Positions 35,738 through 44,242 of a stretch of 64,000 nt of DNA are shown here, one piece after another (the stretch's first letter is position 1; the number at the start of each line of letters is the position of its first letter). The DNA is from Phormidesmis priestleyi BC1401. GTDB taxonomy: Bacteria > Cyanobacteriota > Cyanobacteriia > Leptolyngbyales > Leptolyngbyaceae. The notes under the pieces are model-generated. The model did no database searches and was not told where the DNA came from. It saw only the letters and a program-made list of their open reading frames with translations. Position numbers and translations under genes: made by a program. Location of the stretch: the NCBI RefSeq assembly GCF_001650195.1, contig NZ_LXYR01000011.1:1-64000 (forward strand), read 5' to 3'.

Positions 35738-36610
35738 ATGTCTTTCTCAAAGTCGCTCCTTGTTGGCTTAAAAGCTGACCAGTTCCGTCACCCTCTTGAT
35801 TTAGAAGCCACCAATTCTCTCAAGCAGCTACCCGGACTCGATTTGCTGATCCGCAATCTGCTGGGACCCGTTGCGGAACAGTTTTTTTATTTAGAGAATA
35901 TTGCGTCGAGCATTCTCGTCGGTGAACAGCAGTTGCCTCAAATCTATGATCTGCTGCTAGAAGCCTGTCGAGTGCTAGATGTTGAGCCACCCCAGCTTTA
36001 TGTGCGGCAAAATCCGGTTCCCAATGCCTACACGTTTGCAATGCGCGGTAAGCAGCCGTTTATTGTGATGCACACGTCGCTGATTGAGTTGCTGACACCC
36101 GAAGAGATTCAGGCGGTCATTGCCCATGAGTTGGGGCACCTCAAATGTGATCACGGGGTTTACCTGACTCTGGCAAATATTATCGTGTTAGCCGCTGGGC
36201 AGCTTCCCCTCGGAGGCGTGATTACACAAGGGCTACAGGCTCAGATTTTAGAATGGGTTCGCTGTGCGGAATTTACGTGCGATCGCGCCGCCCTACTTGC
36301 CACTCAAGACCCCAAAACCATCATGTCTGTGATGATGAAGCTTACCGGAGGCTCACCATCTCTCGCAAGTCAGCTTAATCTGGATGCCTTCATTGCTCAG
36401 GCACGGGCGTATGACGACGTAGACAAAACCGAGATCGGTCAACTGCTCAAACAAATGCAAACGTCTCAACTGACTCACCCAGTGCCCGTTTTGCGGGCGC
36501 GAGAAATCGATCGCTGGGCAAGCAGCCAAAGTTATCAATCCTTGCTGCAAAAGCAGACAATAGGCTATGATAGTGAAGCGAAATCTAAGGGCGGATGGCG
36601 AAACTGGTAG
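35738..36610 (+). CDS. M48-family zinc metalloprotease (HtpX-like)
   Basis: 290 aa. The zinc motif is AVIAHELGHLKCDHGVY (about residues 127-143), with the third ligand in EWVRCAEFTCDRAALLA (Glu about 175). Hydrophobic stretches flanking the motif suggest membrane attachment. M48 proteases degrade misfolded membrane proteins under stress. The last seven codons and the TAG stop lie inside the tRNA-Leu(CAA) gene, so its C-terminus GWRNW is fixed by tRNA sequence. This arrangement means the two transcripts overlap on the same strand. Confidence 0.88.
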   Translation: MSFSKSLLVGLKADQFRHPLDLEATNSLKQLPGLDLLIRNLLGPVAEQFFYLENIASSILVGEQQLPQIYDLLLEACRVLDVEPPQLYVRQNPVPNAYTFAMRGKQPFIVMHTSLIELLTPEEIQAVIAHELGHLKCDHGVYLTLANIIVLAAGQLPLGGVITQGLQAQILEWVRCAEFTCDRAALLATQDPKTIMSVMMKLTGGSPSLASQLNLDAFIAQARAYDDVDKTEIGQLLKQMQTSQLTHPVPVLRAREIDRWASSQSYQSLLQKQTIGYDSEAKSKGGWRNW

Positions 36611-36670
36611 ACGCACCACACTCAAAATGTGGCACCGAAAGGTATGGGAGTTCGATTCTCCCTCCGCCCA
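36589..36670 (+). tRNA. tRNA-Leu (anticodon CAA)
   Basis: An 82-nt class II tRNA. The acceptor GGGCGGA pairs fully with TCCGCCC, and the discriminator is A. Anticodon stem CCACA/TGTGG encloses loop CTCAAAA with anticodon CAA. A short variable arm and T arm GGGAG/CTCCC with TTCGATT complete it. CCA is not encoded. The first 22 nt overlap the 3' end of the M48 protease gene. Confidence 0.95.
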
Positions 36671-36691
36671 TCTCAATTAAGGAAGGTTACT

Positions 36692-36916
36692 ATGGCTCGA
36701 CTGCTCAAACGCTGGGAGTCTCCTCGCCGTGAGGGACGCAACCACAAAGGCAAAGGCGGCTCTGCTCGTCAAAGACAGCTCAAAAAACAGACTCAAATGC
36801 TTCGCAAAAAGCTCCAAGAAGGCTTTGAGCCTGAAGTCAAACAGGGAGAGAACACATTCAGTTCTCTCCCTTCTTTTTTGAAAAAAATACCGCAACCCGT
36901 TAAAAGAGTAGGCTAA
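36692..36916 (+). CDS. Small, very basic hypothetical protein
   Basis: 74 aa from ATG 36692, which has GGAAGG at 36681-36686 as ribosome binding site. The open frame further upstream runs through the tRNA and is not credible. About a third of residues are Lys or Arg (RLLKRWESPRREGRNHKGKG), suggesting RNA or ribosome contact, but I do not recognise the family. Its last about 24 codons span a perfect intrinsic terminator (36843-36879), so full-length translation needs read-through of that terminator. Confidence 0.6.
   Translation: MARLLKRWESPRREGRNHKGKGGSARQRQLKKQTQMLRKKLQEGFEPEVKQGENTFSSLPSFLKKIPQPVKRVG
36843..36879 (+). terminator. Strong rho-independent terminator inside the small basic gene
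   Basis: A perfect 10-bp stem GGGAGAGAAC/GTTCTCTCCC with a 7-nt loop is followed at once by TTCTTTTTTG. It should end transcripts from the tRNA-Leu and the small basic gene, about 37 nt before the gene's stop codon at 36914-36916. Confidence 0.85.
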
Positions 36917-36951
36917 AGTCTAACAGTTGATAGTTTGAGAGCGTCTCGATC

Positions 36952-37287
36952 GTGGATTATGAAACGGCTCGTCGCTTATTGATCGATCAAAGCAGCGAAA
37001 ACCTGGGTTCTGATGGCTTTGTCGTGCGATTGCGGCAAGGGCAACCGCCGATTCCAGGTCAGGTCACGTCGATTTTGCTGTCGCTCAAAGTTTTGTTCGA
37101 GGCATTAAAAGGAGAGACGACGCTCGATCGTGACCTCTCCTACGCGCTCTATCTGATCGCCAGTGAAGGCAGACGACTCTTTGAAGCCGGACTCAAACAG
37201 AATTCTGACTGTCCGCCGTTGTTGGATGAAGACCTCGATCGCATCGCTGCCGCCGTAAGAAGCATTTTTTCGGGAGTTTGGCAATGA
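36952..37287 (+). CDS. Conserved-type hypothetical protein coupled to ureE
   Basis: 111 aa from a GTG start. It appears all-helical and cytosolic: YETARRLLIDQ, then VTSILLSLKVLFEALKGETTLDRDLSYALYLIASEGRRLFEAG, then a final helix with DLDRIAAAVRSIFSG. I do not recognise a named domain. Its stop codon TGA overlaps the ureE start (ATGA), so it is translationally coupled to the urease accessory genes. It may help nickel delivery or just share the operon. Confidence 0.7.
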   Translation: MDYETARRLLIDQSSENLGSDGFVVRLRQGQPPIPGQVTSILLSLKVLFEALKGETTLDRDLSYALYLIASEGRRLFEAGLKQNSDCPPLLDEDLDRIAAAVRSIFSGVWQ

Positions 37288-37724
37288 CTCTGACATTTAC
37301 TCAACGTCTGTCGGCAGTTGATCGTGGCTCTGTTCACCACGTTTTATCCCTGAATGCAGAAGAACGATCGCGATCGCGTCATCCCGTTCAAACTGACGCT
37401 GGGGAAGCGGTTTATTTACATCTTCCCAGAGGCACGACGCTGCGAGAAGGCGATTGGCTTCAAGCCGAATCGGGGGAACTCGCTCAAGTGCGTGCCAGCC
37501 CCGAACCTGTACTCACTGTCACGGCGGAGAGAACGATCGACTTGCTGCAAGCGGCTTATCATCTGGGCAATCGTCACGTTTCGCTCGAAATCACCGAGAC
37601 TTACTTGCGCCTTTCGCCCGATCCGGTGCTGCAAGATTTGCTCAACCATCGCGGGTTGACCGTGGTCGAAGAAATCGCCCCGTTTCAGCCAGAAACCGGA
37701 GCCTATGGACACCATGCCCACTAA
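37284..37724 (+). CDS. ureE: Urease accessory protein UreE (nickel chaperone)
   Basis: 146 aa from ATG 37284 in an ATGA overlap; a TTG at 37278 would add two residues. The N-terminal domain has [25 protein letters not shown]. The metal-binding domain has the conserved [14 protein letters not shown], with the central His bridging Ni in the dimer. The C-terminal His-rich tail is short (GAYGHHAH). UreE delivers Ni to the UreFG-urease complex. The 3' end overlaps ureF by 20 bp. Confidence 0.93.
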   Translation: MTLTFTQRLSAVDRGSVHHVLSLNAEERSRSRHPVQTDAGEAVYLHLPRGTTLREGDWLQAESGELAQVRASPEPVLTVTAERTIDLLQAAYHLGNRHVSLEITETYLRLSPDPVLQDLLNHRGLTVVEEIAPFQPETGAYGHHAH

Positions 37725-38382
37725 TTCTGCGTTGCGAAGTTTGCTACAGCTTGCCAGTCCGACTCTGCCCGTTGGTGCCTACAGCTATTCTGAGGGACTC
37801 GAAGCGCTGGCAGACAAAATCACGAGTGCGGCCAGTCTCGACCATTGGCTGCGGCAAGAATTGCGCTATGGAGCTGTCAGATTAGAAGCGGCGGTGATGA
37901 TTCGCGCCTATAGATCGAGCCTCGCCCAAGATTTTTTGGCATTGACTGATTGGAATCGCTGGCTGTCTGCCACGCGAGAAACTGAGGAGCTACGATCGCA
38001 AAGCTGGCAAATGGGGCGATCGCTGCTGCGACTCATTCAGGACTTACAGGAGAACGAGATTACAACGCTACTTTTAAAGCAAGACTGCAACTTTGCGATC
38101 GCCTTTGGCACCGTCGCGGCTCGATGGCAAATCGACGAACAATCTGCCACTATCGGCTATCTTCACAGTTGGGCAACCAATCTAATTGGTGCAGGCATCA
38201 AGCTGATTCCGCTAGGGCAAACGGCAGGGCAACGGCTGCTTTTAGAACTGGATGAGGAACTCGATCGGGCAACTCAGGAGATTCTAACGTTGCAAGATGA
38301 CGATTTGAGTAGCTGCGGCTGGGGTTTATCATTGGCAAGCATGGCACACGAAACGCTTTATAGTCGCCTGTTTCGCAGTTAA
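37705..38382 (+). CDS. ureF: Urease accessory protein UreF
   Basis: 225 aa from ATG 37705; ATG 37714 is an alternative. It is an all-helical protein with the family signature [21 protein letters not shown] (about residues 15-35) and a C-terminal [23 protein letters not shown]. UreF gates nickel transfer by controlling the UreG GTPase within the activation complex. It is packed between ureE and ureG in the operon. Confidence 0.93.
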   Translation: MDTMPTNSALRSLLQLASPTLPVGAYSYSEGLEALADKITSAASLDHWLRQELRYGAVRLEAAVMIRAYRSSLAQDFLALTDWNRWLSATRETEELRSQSWQMGRSLLRLIQDLQENEITTLLLKQDCNFAIAFGTVAARWQIDEQSATIGYLHSWATNLIGAGIKLIPLGQTAGQRLLLELDEELDRATQEILTLQDDDLSSCGWGLSLASMAHETLYSRLFRS

Positions 38383-38409
38383 ACAATACTGAATATTGAG
38401 TGAGATTAT

Positions 38410-39033
38410 ATGAATGCTTTTCGAGTCGGGATTGCGGGTCCAGTGGGGTCAGGTAAAACCGCGTTAGTTGATGCGCTCTGCAAAGCAATGCGGCAGACGT
38501 TCAATATTGCGGTCGTGACGAATGATATTTATACCCAAGAAGATGCCCAGTTTTTGGTGCGAAGTCAGGCACTAGAGCGCGATCGCATCCTCGGTGTCGA
38601 GACGGGCGGCTGTCCACATACAGCAATTCGCGAAGATGCCTCGATGAATTTGGCGGCGATCGAAGAACTCGAACAGCGCTTTCTCAACTTGAATCTGATT
38701 TTTGTCGAGAGTGGCGGTGACAATTTAGCGGCGACCTTTAGCCCCGAACTTGTGGATTTAAATGTCTATGTCATTGACGTAGCAGGAGGTGACAAAATCC
38801 CGCGTAAAGGCGGACCGGGCATCACAAAATCTGATCTACTGATCATTAATAAAATCGACCTCGCTCCTTACGTTGGAGCAGATTTGGGCGTGATGGAGCG
38901 AGATGCCCAAAAAATGCGAGGACAAAAGCCATTTGTGTTCACGAATCTCAAAACTCAAGACGGATTAGGAGCGATCGTAGACTTCATTCAATCCCGCGCA
39001 GGGCTGACTTTGGAGACAGACGTAACAACTTAG
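38410..39033 (+). CDS. ureG: Urease accessory GTPase UreG
   Basis: 207 aa SIMIBI-class GTPase. The P-loop is [11 protein letters not shown] (about residues 9-19). The nickel-binding Cys-Pro-His motif is in [17 protein letters not shown] (about residue 68). [17 protein letters not shown] is the switch/Walker B-like region, and [13 protein letters not shown] is the guanine-specificity motif. GTP hydrolysis drives nickel insertion into urease. It lacks an N-terminal His-rich extension. Structural genes ureABC and ureD are not in the window. Confidence 0.96.
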   Translation: MNAFRVGIAGPVGSGKTALVDALCKAMRQTFNIAVVTNDIYTQEDAQFLVRSQALERDRILGVETGGCPHTAIREDASMNLAAIEELEQRFLNLNLIFVESGGDNLAATFSPELVDLNVYVIDVAGGDKIPRKGGPGITKSDLLIINKIDLAPYVGADLGVMERDAQKMRGQKPFVFTNLKTQDGLGAIVDFIQSRAGLTLETDVTT

Positions 39034-39043
39034 TCCATTTTTT

Positions 39044-39085
39044 GTAATCTGCTATACAATTACTCCTCAAAGCCAGTCTTAATAT
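39044..39085 (+). promoter_or_regulatory. NtcA-activated promoter of the urea transporter operon
   Basis: GTAATCTGCTATAC contains GTA-N8-TAC (39044-39057), the NtcA consensus. 22 nt later TAATAT (39080-39085) fits the TAN3T -10 box. This is the textbook class II NtcA promoter spacing and lies about 160 bp upstream of urtA. NtcA with 2-oxoglutarate would switch the operon on under nitrogen limitation. Confidence 0.8.
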
Positions 39086-39245
39086 CACAAAGTCACGGCT
39101 GAGTCTGTGAGTCTAGTCGTTTGAACAATGGATTTTAGACGATAGACCCTAGAGGTTTATGACCTGAATCTCTAGACCACAGTGACTTTAGACTTGGTTT
39201 GACCTCATTGTTTCGATTCGCTCGTGGGGAGCAAAGTAGCTGAAT

Positions 39246-40562
39246 ATGACAAAGCGATTTCGTCGGCGTGAATTCCTGATTTTTGGCTCGGCTGCAACGG
39301 GCAGTATCTTATTAAAGGCGTGTTCTAGTGCACCTCCGATCGCAGGCAGTTCGACATCTCCGGCAGCAACCACCGCCGCCACGTCTGCCGCATCAGGCAA
39401 CACCATTAAAGTGGGCATTTTGCACTCGCTGAGTGGCACGATGGCAATCTCTGAAAAGAGCGTCGTCGATGCTGAACAACTGGCGATCGAAGAAATCAAC
39501 AAATCAGGCGGTGTTTTAGGCAAACAGATTGAAGCGATCGTCGAAGATGGCAACTCTGATTGGCCTACCTTTGCTGAGAAAGCCAAGAAGTTAATTGACC
39601 AAGATAAGGTGGCAACCGTCTTTGGCTGCTGGACTTCTGCCAGCCGCAAAGCCGTGTTGCCCGTGTTTGAGTCGAAGAAGAGCTTGCTCTGGTATCCGGT
39701 GCAGTATGAAGGGCAAGAATGTTCTAACAACGTCTTCTACACGGGAGCTGCGCCTAACCAGCAAATCGAGCCTTCGGTGCAGTGGTTGCTCGACAACAAA
39801 GGCAAAGACTTCTTCCTCGTCGGGTCAGACTATGTGTTCCCTCGAACGGCAAACACGATTATCAAAGCCCAACTCGCAGCAAAGGGCGGCAAAACCCTGG
39901 GTGAAGACTACATCCCTCTCGGCAGCACTGAAGTAAAGGCAGTCATCGCCAAAATCAAGCAAGCGCTTCCTAACGGTGGCGTGATTTACAACAGTTTGAA
40001 CGGAGACAGCAACGTTGCCTTCTTTAAAGAACTGCAAGCGTCTGGGATGGGTCCTGACAAATATCCGTCGATGTCGGTGAGCATTGCCGAAGAAGAAGTC
40101 AAAGCGATCGGGGTGGAATATCTCAAAGGTCACTACGCAGCGTGGAACTACTTCCAAACAGTGGATACTCCTGCGAGTAAGAAGTTTGTCGATGCATTCA
40201 AAGCGAAGTATGGTGCCGATCGGGTTGTCAATGACCCGATGGAAGCGTCTTACATCATGGTCTATCTGTGGAAGCAAGCGGTCGAGAAAGCGAAAACAGC
40301 AGACGATCTCGACAAGGTGAAGATGGCAGCTTATGGACAGACCTTTGATGCCCCTGAAGGTGTGGTGACAATGAACACGAACCATCACCTGTCTAAGTTT
40401 GTGCGGATTGGTCAAGTCGCAGATGATGGCTTATTTAAGATCGTCTACGCAACCAAAGACGCGGTGAAGCCCATTCCTTGGAACCAGTTTGTGACCGACA
40501 CCAAAGGCTATGCCTGCGATTGGTCTGATCCTGCAAAAGGCGGCAAATATAAGACGACTTAA
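39246..40562 (+). CDS. urtA: Urea ABC transporter, substrate-binding protein
   Basis: 438 aa. The N-terminus has a twin-arginine-like [10 protein letters not shown] followed by a lipobox LLKAC (Cys about 26), so it is probably an exported lipoprotein anchored in the periplasm. The type I periplasmic-binding fold begins [17 protein letters not shown]. The family segments [27 protein letters not shown]-like [13 protein letters not shown] and [16 protein letters not shown] are typical of UrtA (urea/short amide binding). It is separated from urtB by 344 bp including a hairpin. Confidence 0.95.
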   Translation: MTKRFRRREFLIFGSAATGSILLKACSSAPPIAGSSTSPAATTAATSAASGNTIKVGILHSLSGTMAISEKSVVDAEQLAIEEINKSGGVLGKQIEAIVEDGNSDWPTFAEKAKKLIDQDKVATVFGCWTSASRKAVLPVFESKKSLLWYPVQYEGQECSNNVFYTGAAPNQQIEPSVQWLLDNKGKDFFLVGSDYVFPRTANTIIKAQLAAKGGKTLGEDYIPLGSTEVKAVIAKIKQALPNGGVIYNSLNGDSNVAFFKELQASGMGPDKYPSMSVSIAEEEVKAIGVEYLKGHYAAWNYFQTVDTPASKKFVDAFKAKYGADRVVNDPMEASYIMVYLWKQAVEKAKTADDLDKVKMAAYGQTFDAPEGVVTMNTNHHLSKFVRIGQVADDGLFKIVYATKDAVKPIPWNQFVTDTKGYACDWSDPAKGGKYKTT

Positions 40563-40592
40563 CTCTGAGTTGATTAGAGCTTACTGATTTTT

Positions 40593-40623
40593 GAATGCGA
40601 TAGATCCTTTATCTGTCGCATTC
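40593..40623 (+). other. Stable hairpin after urtA
   Basis: GAATGCGATAGAT and ATCTGTCGCATTC form a 13-bp stem with one G-U pair and a CCTTT loop, 30 nt after the urtA stop. No U-run follows, so it is more likely a 3'-end stabiliser or partial attenuator that keeps urtA mRNA above the downstream genes than a full terminator. The rest of the 344-bp gap 40563-40906 shows no gene. Confidence 0.6.
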
Positions 40624-40906
40624 TATTGATCAATAGTCGTGCTTTCTTACTTAAACTCAACTCCCAAACCCTCTGATTTAGGTTGAGCGAAACGTACACA
40701 GTTCACGCCTTTGCAACGGACGATCGTGCCCACTTCTAGGAAGAATCTTCTAACACCTAAGTTAAGCAGTCCCGTTCTTGAACCGTACCCTACAGTGATT
40801 GCCTAGACATTCTGCTCAGATTCACTTTGCATCTCACAGCACACTTTTCAAATTTGCGCTGTGGGATTCTAGATTCCGTTCGCGTAACCCATTACTCGAA
40901 ATTTAA

Positions 40907-42067
40907 ATGCTATCAGGATTATTAGACGGTATCTTTAGCGGAATCAGCATCGGTTCCGTTTTGCTGCTAGCCGCGTTGGGACTCGCGATCGTCTTCGGAC
41001 TCATGGGTGTGATCAACATGGCGCACGGTGAGATAATGATGCTCGGAGCCTACACGACGTTTGTGGTTCAGAACGTGTTTAAAGGATTTGGCGGTGTGTG
41101 GTTTGATCTCTACATTTTCTTTGCGCTAATCGCTGCCTTTATTGTCACAGCTCTGTTTGGCTTAGTGTTAGAGCGGGGTGTGATTCGCTATCTCTATGGC
41201 AGACCGCTCGAAACATTGCTGGCAACGTGGGGCGTAAGTCTAATTTTGCAGCAGTTTGTGCGCAGCGTTAGCTGGGTTTTAGTGATTGGAATTGTTTTAT
41301 TTTGTCTCCTATTCTTTGGTGCATTAAAATTTTTGTCGCGTCGTCCTGATTTTGATCGCATTCGCAATTGGGTGATTACAATCATGCTGCCATTGTCAGC
41401 AGCGATCGCGATCGTGACCGGAATTGTAATCGGACAGACCTATAAACTTGCTGCAACTAAACCCTGGTTTGGTGCCCAAAATGTCGATGTGACTGCGCCC
41501 AGATGGTTACGCGGGGGGCTTCCGGTCGGAGACTTTCAACTCTCCTACGCTCGGATCTTTATTATTGTGCTGACGATCACCTGCGTCGTTGCGGTCTATC
41601 TGTTTCTGAATCGATCGGCGTGGGGGTTGCGAATCCGATCGGTGACTCAAAATCGCAGCATGAGCGCCTGTCTAGGCATTCCGACTCAAAAAGTAGATGC
41701 GCTGACCTTTGCCCTCGGTTCGGGTCTCGCAGGCATCGCAGGATGTGCGGTAAGTTTGCTCGGCTCGGTCGGACCCAACACCGGACAGAACTACATCGTT
41801 GACACCTTTATGGTGGTCGTCGTGGGCGGCGTTGGCAAACTGGTGGGCAGCATCGTGGCGGCAATGGTGATTGGCACGGCTACTTATCTGGTGGGATCTG
41901 GAACCTTAGCTAACTTGCTAGAACCTGTCAAACCACTTGCAGATTTCTTTACTTTTTTTGCCACCACCAGCATGGCAAAAGTGATGGTATTTGCGTTGAT
42001 TGTCGTGTTTCTACAGTTTCGTCCCGCAGGATTATTTCCGCAGAAGGGACGCACCGTTGACGCATGA
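40907..42067 (+). CDS. urtB: Urea ABC transporter, permease UrtB
   Basis: 386-aa LivH-type permease with eight or more membrane segments. It begins GLLDGIFSGISIGSVLLLAALGLAIVFGLMGVINMAHGE. The coupling region contains RAVTQNRSMSACLGI-like IRSVTQNRSMSACLGIPT before the last helices. Together with UrtC it forms the membrane channel for urea in the plasma membrane. A MITE-like repeat follows 6 bp after the stop. Confidence 0.95.
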   Translation: MLSGLLDGIFSGISIGSVLLLAALGLAIVFGLMGVINMAHGEIMMLGAYTTFVVQNVFKGFGGVWFDLYIFFALIAAFIVTALFGLVLERGVIRYLYGRPLETLLATWGVSLILQQFVRSVSWVLVIGIVLFCLLFFGALKFLSRRPDFDRIRNWVITIMLPLSAAIAIVTGIVIGQTYKLAATKPWFGAQNVDVTAPRWLRGGLPVGDFQLSYARIFIIVLTITCVVAVYLFLNRSAWGLRIRSVTQNRSMSACLGIPTQKVDALTFALGSGLAGIAGCAVSLLGSVGPNTGQNYIVDTFMVVVVGGVGKLVGSIVAAMVIGTATYLVGSGTLANLLEPVKPLADFFTFFATTSMAKVMVFALIVVFLQFRPAGLFPQKGRTVDA

Positions 42068-42072
42068 TGAAT

Positions 42073-42217
42073 AGACCTCTTGCAAACGTCGCTGCCCTCA
42101 CCCTAAATCCCTCTCCCAAGTTTGGGAGAGGGACTTTGAAATCTTGCTCCCCTTCTCCCAAGTTTGGGAGAAGGGGTTGGGGGATGAGGGCATCTTCAGG
42201 CTTCTACGAGAAGTTTA
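42073..42217. repeat. MITE-like element, type C ends, inside the urt operon
   Basis: The element starts AGACCTCTTGCAAACGTC and ends with CTACGAGAAGTTTA. The same ends occur, inverted, in the 51451-51593 element. The core contains two CTCCCAAGTTTGGGAG palindromes and CCCTCACCC/GGGATGAGGG. It lies between urtB and urtC, so it would be transcribed as two strong hairpins in the operon mRNA. Confidence 0.75.
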
Positions 42218-42294
42218 ATGTAGGATTTCAGAGGCTAAATGCTGTCTGATCTAAAGTCAAAACCCGAACTGAAACATTGTAAAGGGAGATCGCA

Positions 42295-43482
42295 GTGGAC
42301 ATAACCGCGACAAAACCAGGGTTTGATTGGCGTAAACGACGATTCTTGCTAATCGAAGGCGCGATCGTGCTAGCGATCATTTTGCTGTTGATTTTTGTGA
42401 TTCCACCGTTTCTGGTCAGCATTGGTCAAGCGTTTCGCGTCAATCTGCTAGGGCGATATCTGGCACTGGCGATCGTGGCACTCGGCATTGATATCATCTG
42501 GGGCTACACGGGCATTCTCAGCCTGGGTCATGGGCTGTTCTTTGCCCTCGGCGGCTATGCCCTCGCGATGTATCTCCAGTTGCAGCCAGACGGACAGTTG
42601 CCCGATTTCTTTTCGCTCTACGGAGTGGAATCGTTACCTATCTTTTGGCAGCCGTTTAGCTCGTTGCCCTTTACAATTTTTGCGGCGATTATCATCCCAA
42701 CCGTCGTGGCGGCTGTCTTGGGATATCTCGTGTTTCGCAACCGCATTCGAGGCGTTTATTTCGCCATCTTGACACAGGCGGCTTTGATCGTCTTTTTCAA
42801 CTTCTTTAACGGTCAGCAAAAACTAATTAACGGCACCAACGGTCTCAAGACCGACACCGCGACGATCTTTGGTCAAACGGTCGGATCGTCTACCGTGCAG
42901 TGGTCGTTCTATATGCTGACAGTAGTGCTGCTGGCAGTAGCATATGCGCTGTGTCGATGGCTTACCAGTGGGCGATTGGGGCGGCTGTTAATTGCGATTC
43001 GGGATGATGAGCCGCGAGTTCGGTTTACGGGCTATGACCCCACGGCATTCAAAGTGTTGGTGTTTGCTGCATCAGCCGGGTTAGCTGGAATGTCGGGTGC
43101 GCTCTACACCGTGCAGTCTGGCATCATCACCCCTAAAGCAATGGATATCGCCTTCTCGATCGAGATGGTGATCTGGGTTGCAGTCGGCGGACGCGCTAGC
43201 CTCATCGGTGCGATTTTAGGAACCCTGATCGTCAACTTTGCCAAAAGCTTTTTGAGCGAGAAGTTTCCCGAAGTCTGGCTGTTTTTTCAAGGGGCATTGT
43301 TCCTGATTGTGGTTACGGTTTTGCCGGGTGGATTGGTCGGCTGGGTGCGATCGCAGGGACTCGACTACTCACGAACGCTCCTCAGAGGCAAACAGCGAGT
43401 GACAACCTACCCAAGTCTTGAAGAAGATCCGGATGTGGAATATGAGCGACAAGATCTTACAAATCGAAAATCTGACGGTTAG
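42295..43482 (+). CDS. urtC: Urea ABC transporter, permease UrtC
   Basis: 395-aa LivM-type permease from a GTG start with GGGAG just upstream. The start is followed by a hydrophobic helix (LIEGAIVLAIILLLIFVIPPFL), then LALAIVALGIDIIWGYTGILSLGHGLFFALGGYA and about six further helices. The coupling loop has LIAIRDDEPRVRFTGYDPTAFK. It pairs with UrtB. Its last 41 bp overlap the urtD start. Confidence 0.95.
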   Translation: MDITATKPGFDWRKRRFLLIEGAIVLAIILLLIFVIPPFLVSIGQAFRVNLLGRYLALAIVALGIDIIWGYTGILSLGHGLFFALGGYALAMYLQLQPDGQLPDFFSLYGVESLPIFWQPFSSLPFTIFAAIIIPTVVAAVLGYLVFRNRIRGVYFAILTQAALIVFFNFFNGQQKLINGTNGLKTDTATIFGQTVGSSTVQWSFYMLTVVLLAVAYALCRWLTSGRLGRLLIAIRDDEPRVRFTGYDPTAFKVLVFAASAGLAGMSGALYTVQSGIITPKAMDIAFSIEMVIWVAVGGRASLIGAILGTLIVNFAKSFLSEKFPEVWLFFQGALFLIVVTVLPGGLVGWVRSQGLDYSRTLLRGKQRVTTYPSLEEDPDVEYERQDLTNRKSDG

Positions 43483-44200
43483 TTTTGATGGCTTCAAAGC
43501 GATCAAAAATCTCAATTTCAGCCTCGATCCAGGCGAATTGCGGGTGATCATCGGACCCAACGGCGCAGGCAAAACCACCTTTCTCGACACGATCACAGGC
43601 AAAACTCAGCCGACGATCGGACGAGTTATTTTCAAAGGTCGTGACCTGCGCGGACTTAAAGAATACCAAATTGCGCGCATGGGCATCGGTCGCAAGTTTC
43701 AAACGCCTCGTGTCTATTTAAACCTCACGCCCCGCGAGAATTTAGAGCTATCGTGCAATCGACGCAAAAACATTATTGGAGCCGTGTTTGGCAAACCCAC
43801 CACGGCTGAACGGCGCACTGTCGGCGGACTGCTAGAGACGATCGGGCTAACCCACAAAGCTGACATTCAAGCCGCGCTCTTATCCCACGGTGAAAAGCAG
43901 CGATTAGAAATCGGAATGCTGGTTGCCCAGTCTCCCGATCTGCTGCTCGTCGATGAACCCGTCGCAGGTCTCACCGATGAAGAAACTGAAAAAGTCGGTG
44001 ATTTGCTGATGGCACTTGCCGAAAGTCACTCGATTATTGTGATCGAACACGACATGGAATTTGTCCGTCAAATCGCCCGGCAAGTCACTGTCTTGTGTGA
44101 GGGCACTGTCTTGTGTGAGGGCACGATGGACGAGGTGCAAAACGACCCCCGCGTCATCGAAGTCTATTTGGGACATCAAGACGAAGACGAAGCAGCCTAA
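43442..44200 (+). CDS. urtD: Urea ABC transporter, ATPase UrtD
   Basis: 252 aa from ATG 43442 (MSDKILQIENLTVSFDGF); an upstream ATG at 43418 lies deeper in urtC. It has Walker A GPNGAGKTT (about residue 38), an LivG-like signature region SHGEKQRLEIGMLVAQSPDLLLVDEPVAGLTDEE, and the switch EHDMEFV. The signature LSHGEKQ replaces LSGGQ, as is normal in this subfamily. An 18-bp perfect direct repeat near the 3' end codes twice for TVLCEG. Confidence 0.95.
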   Translation: MSDKILQIENLTVSFDGFKAIKNLNFSLDPGELRVIIGPNGAGKTTFLDTITGKTQPTIGRVIFKGRDLRGLKEYQIARMGIGRKFQTPRVYLNLTPRENLELSCNRRKNIIGAVFGKPTTAERRTVGGLLETIGLTHKADIQAALLSHGEKQRLEIGMLVAQSPDLLLVDEPVAGLTDEETEKVGDLLMALAESHSIIVIEHDMEFVRQIARQVTVLCEGTVLCEGTMDEVQNDPRVIEVYLGHQDEDEAA

Positions 44201-44242
44201 CCATTTGAGTTGAATTACTGGCACTCTAAAATCCCAAACGAT

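Noticed and set aside
36629-36691. Upstream extension of the small basic gene
   Set aside because: It runs through tRNA-Leu(CAA); the ATG at 36692 has its own ribosome binding site.
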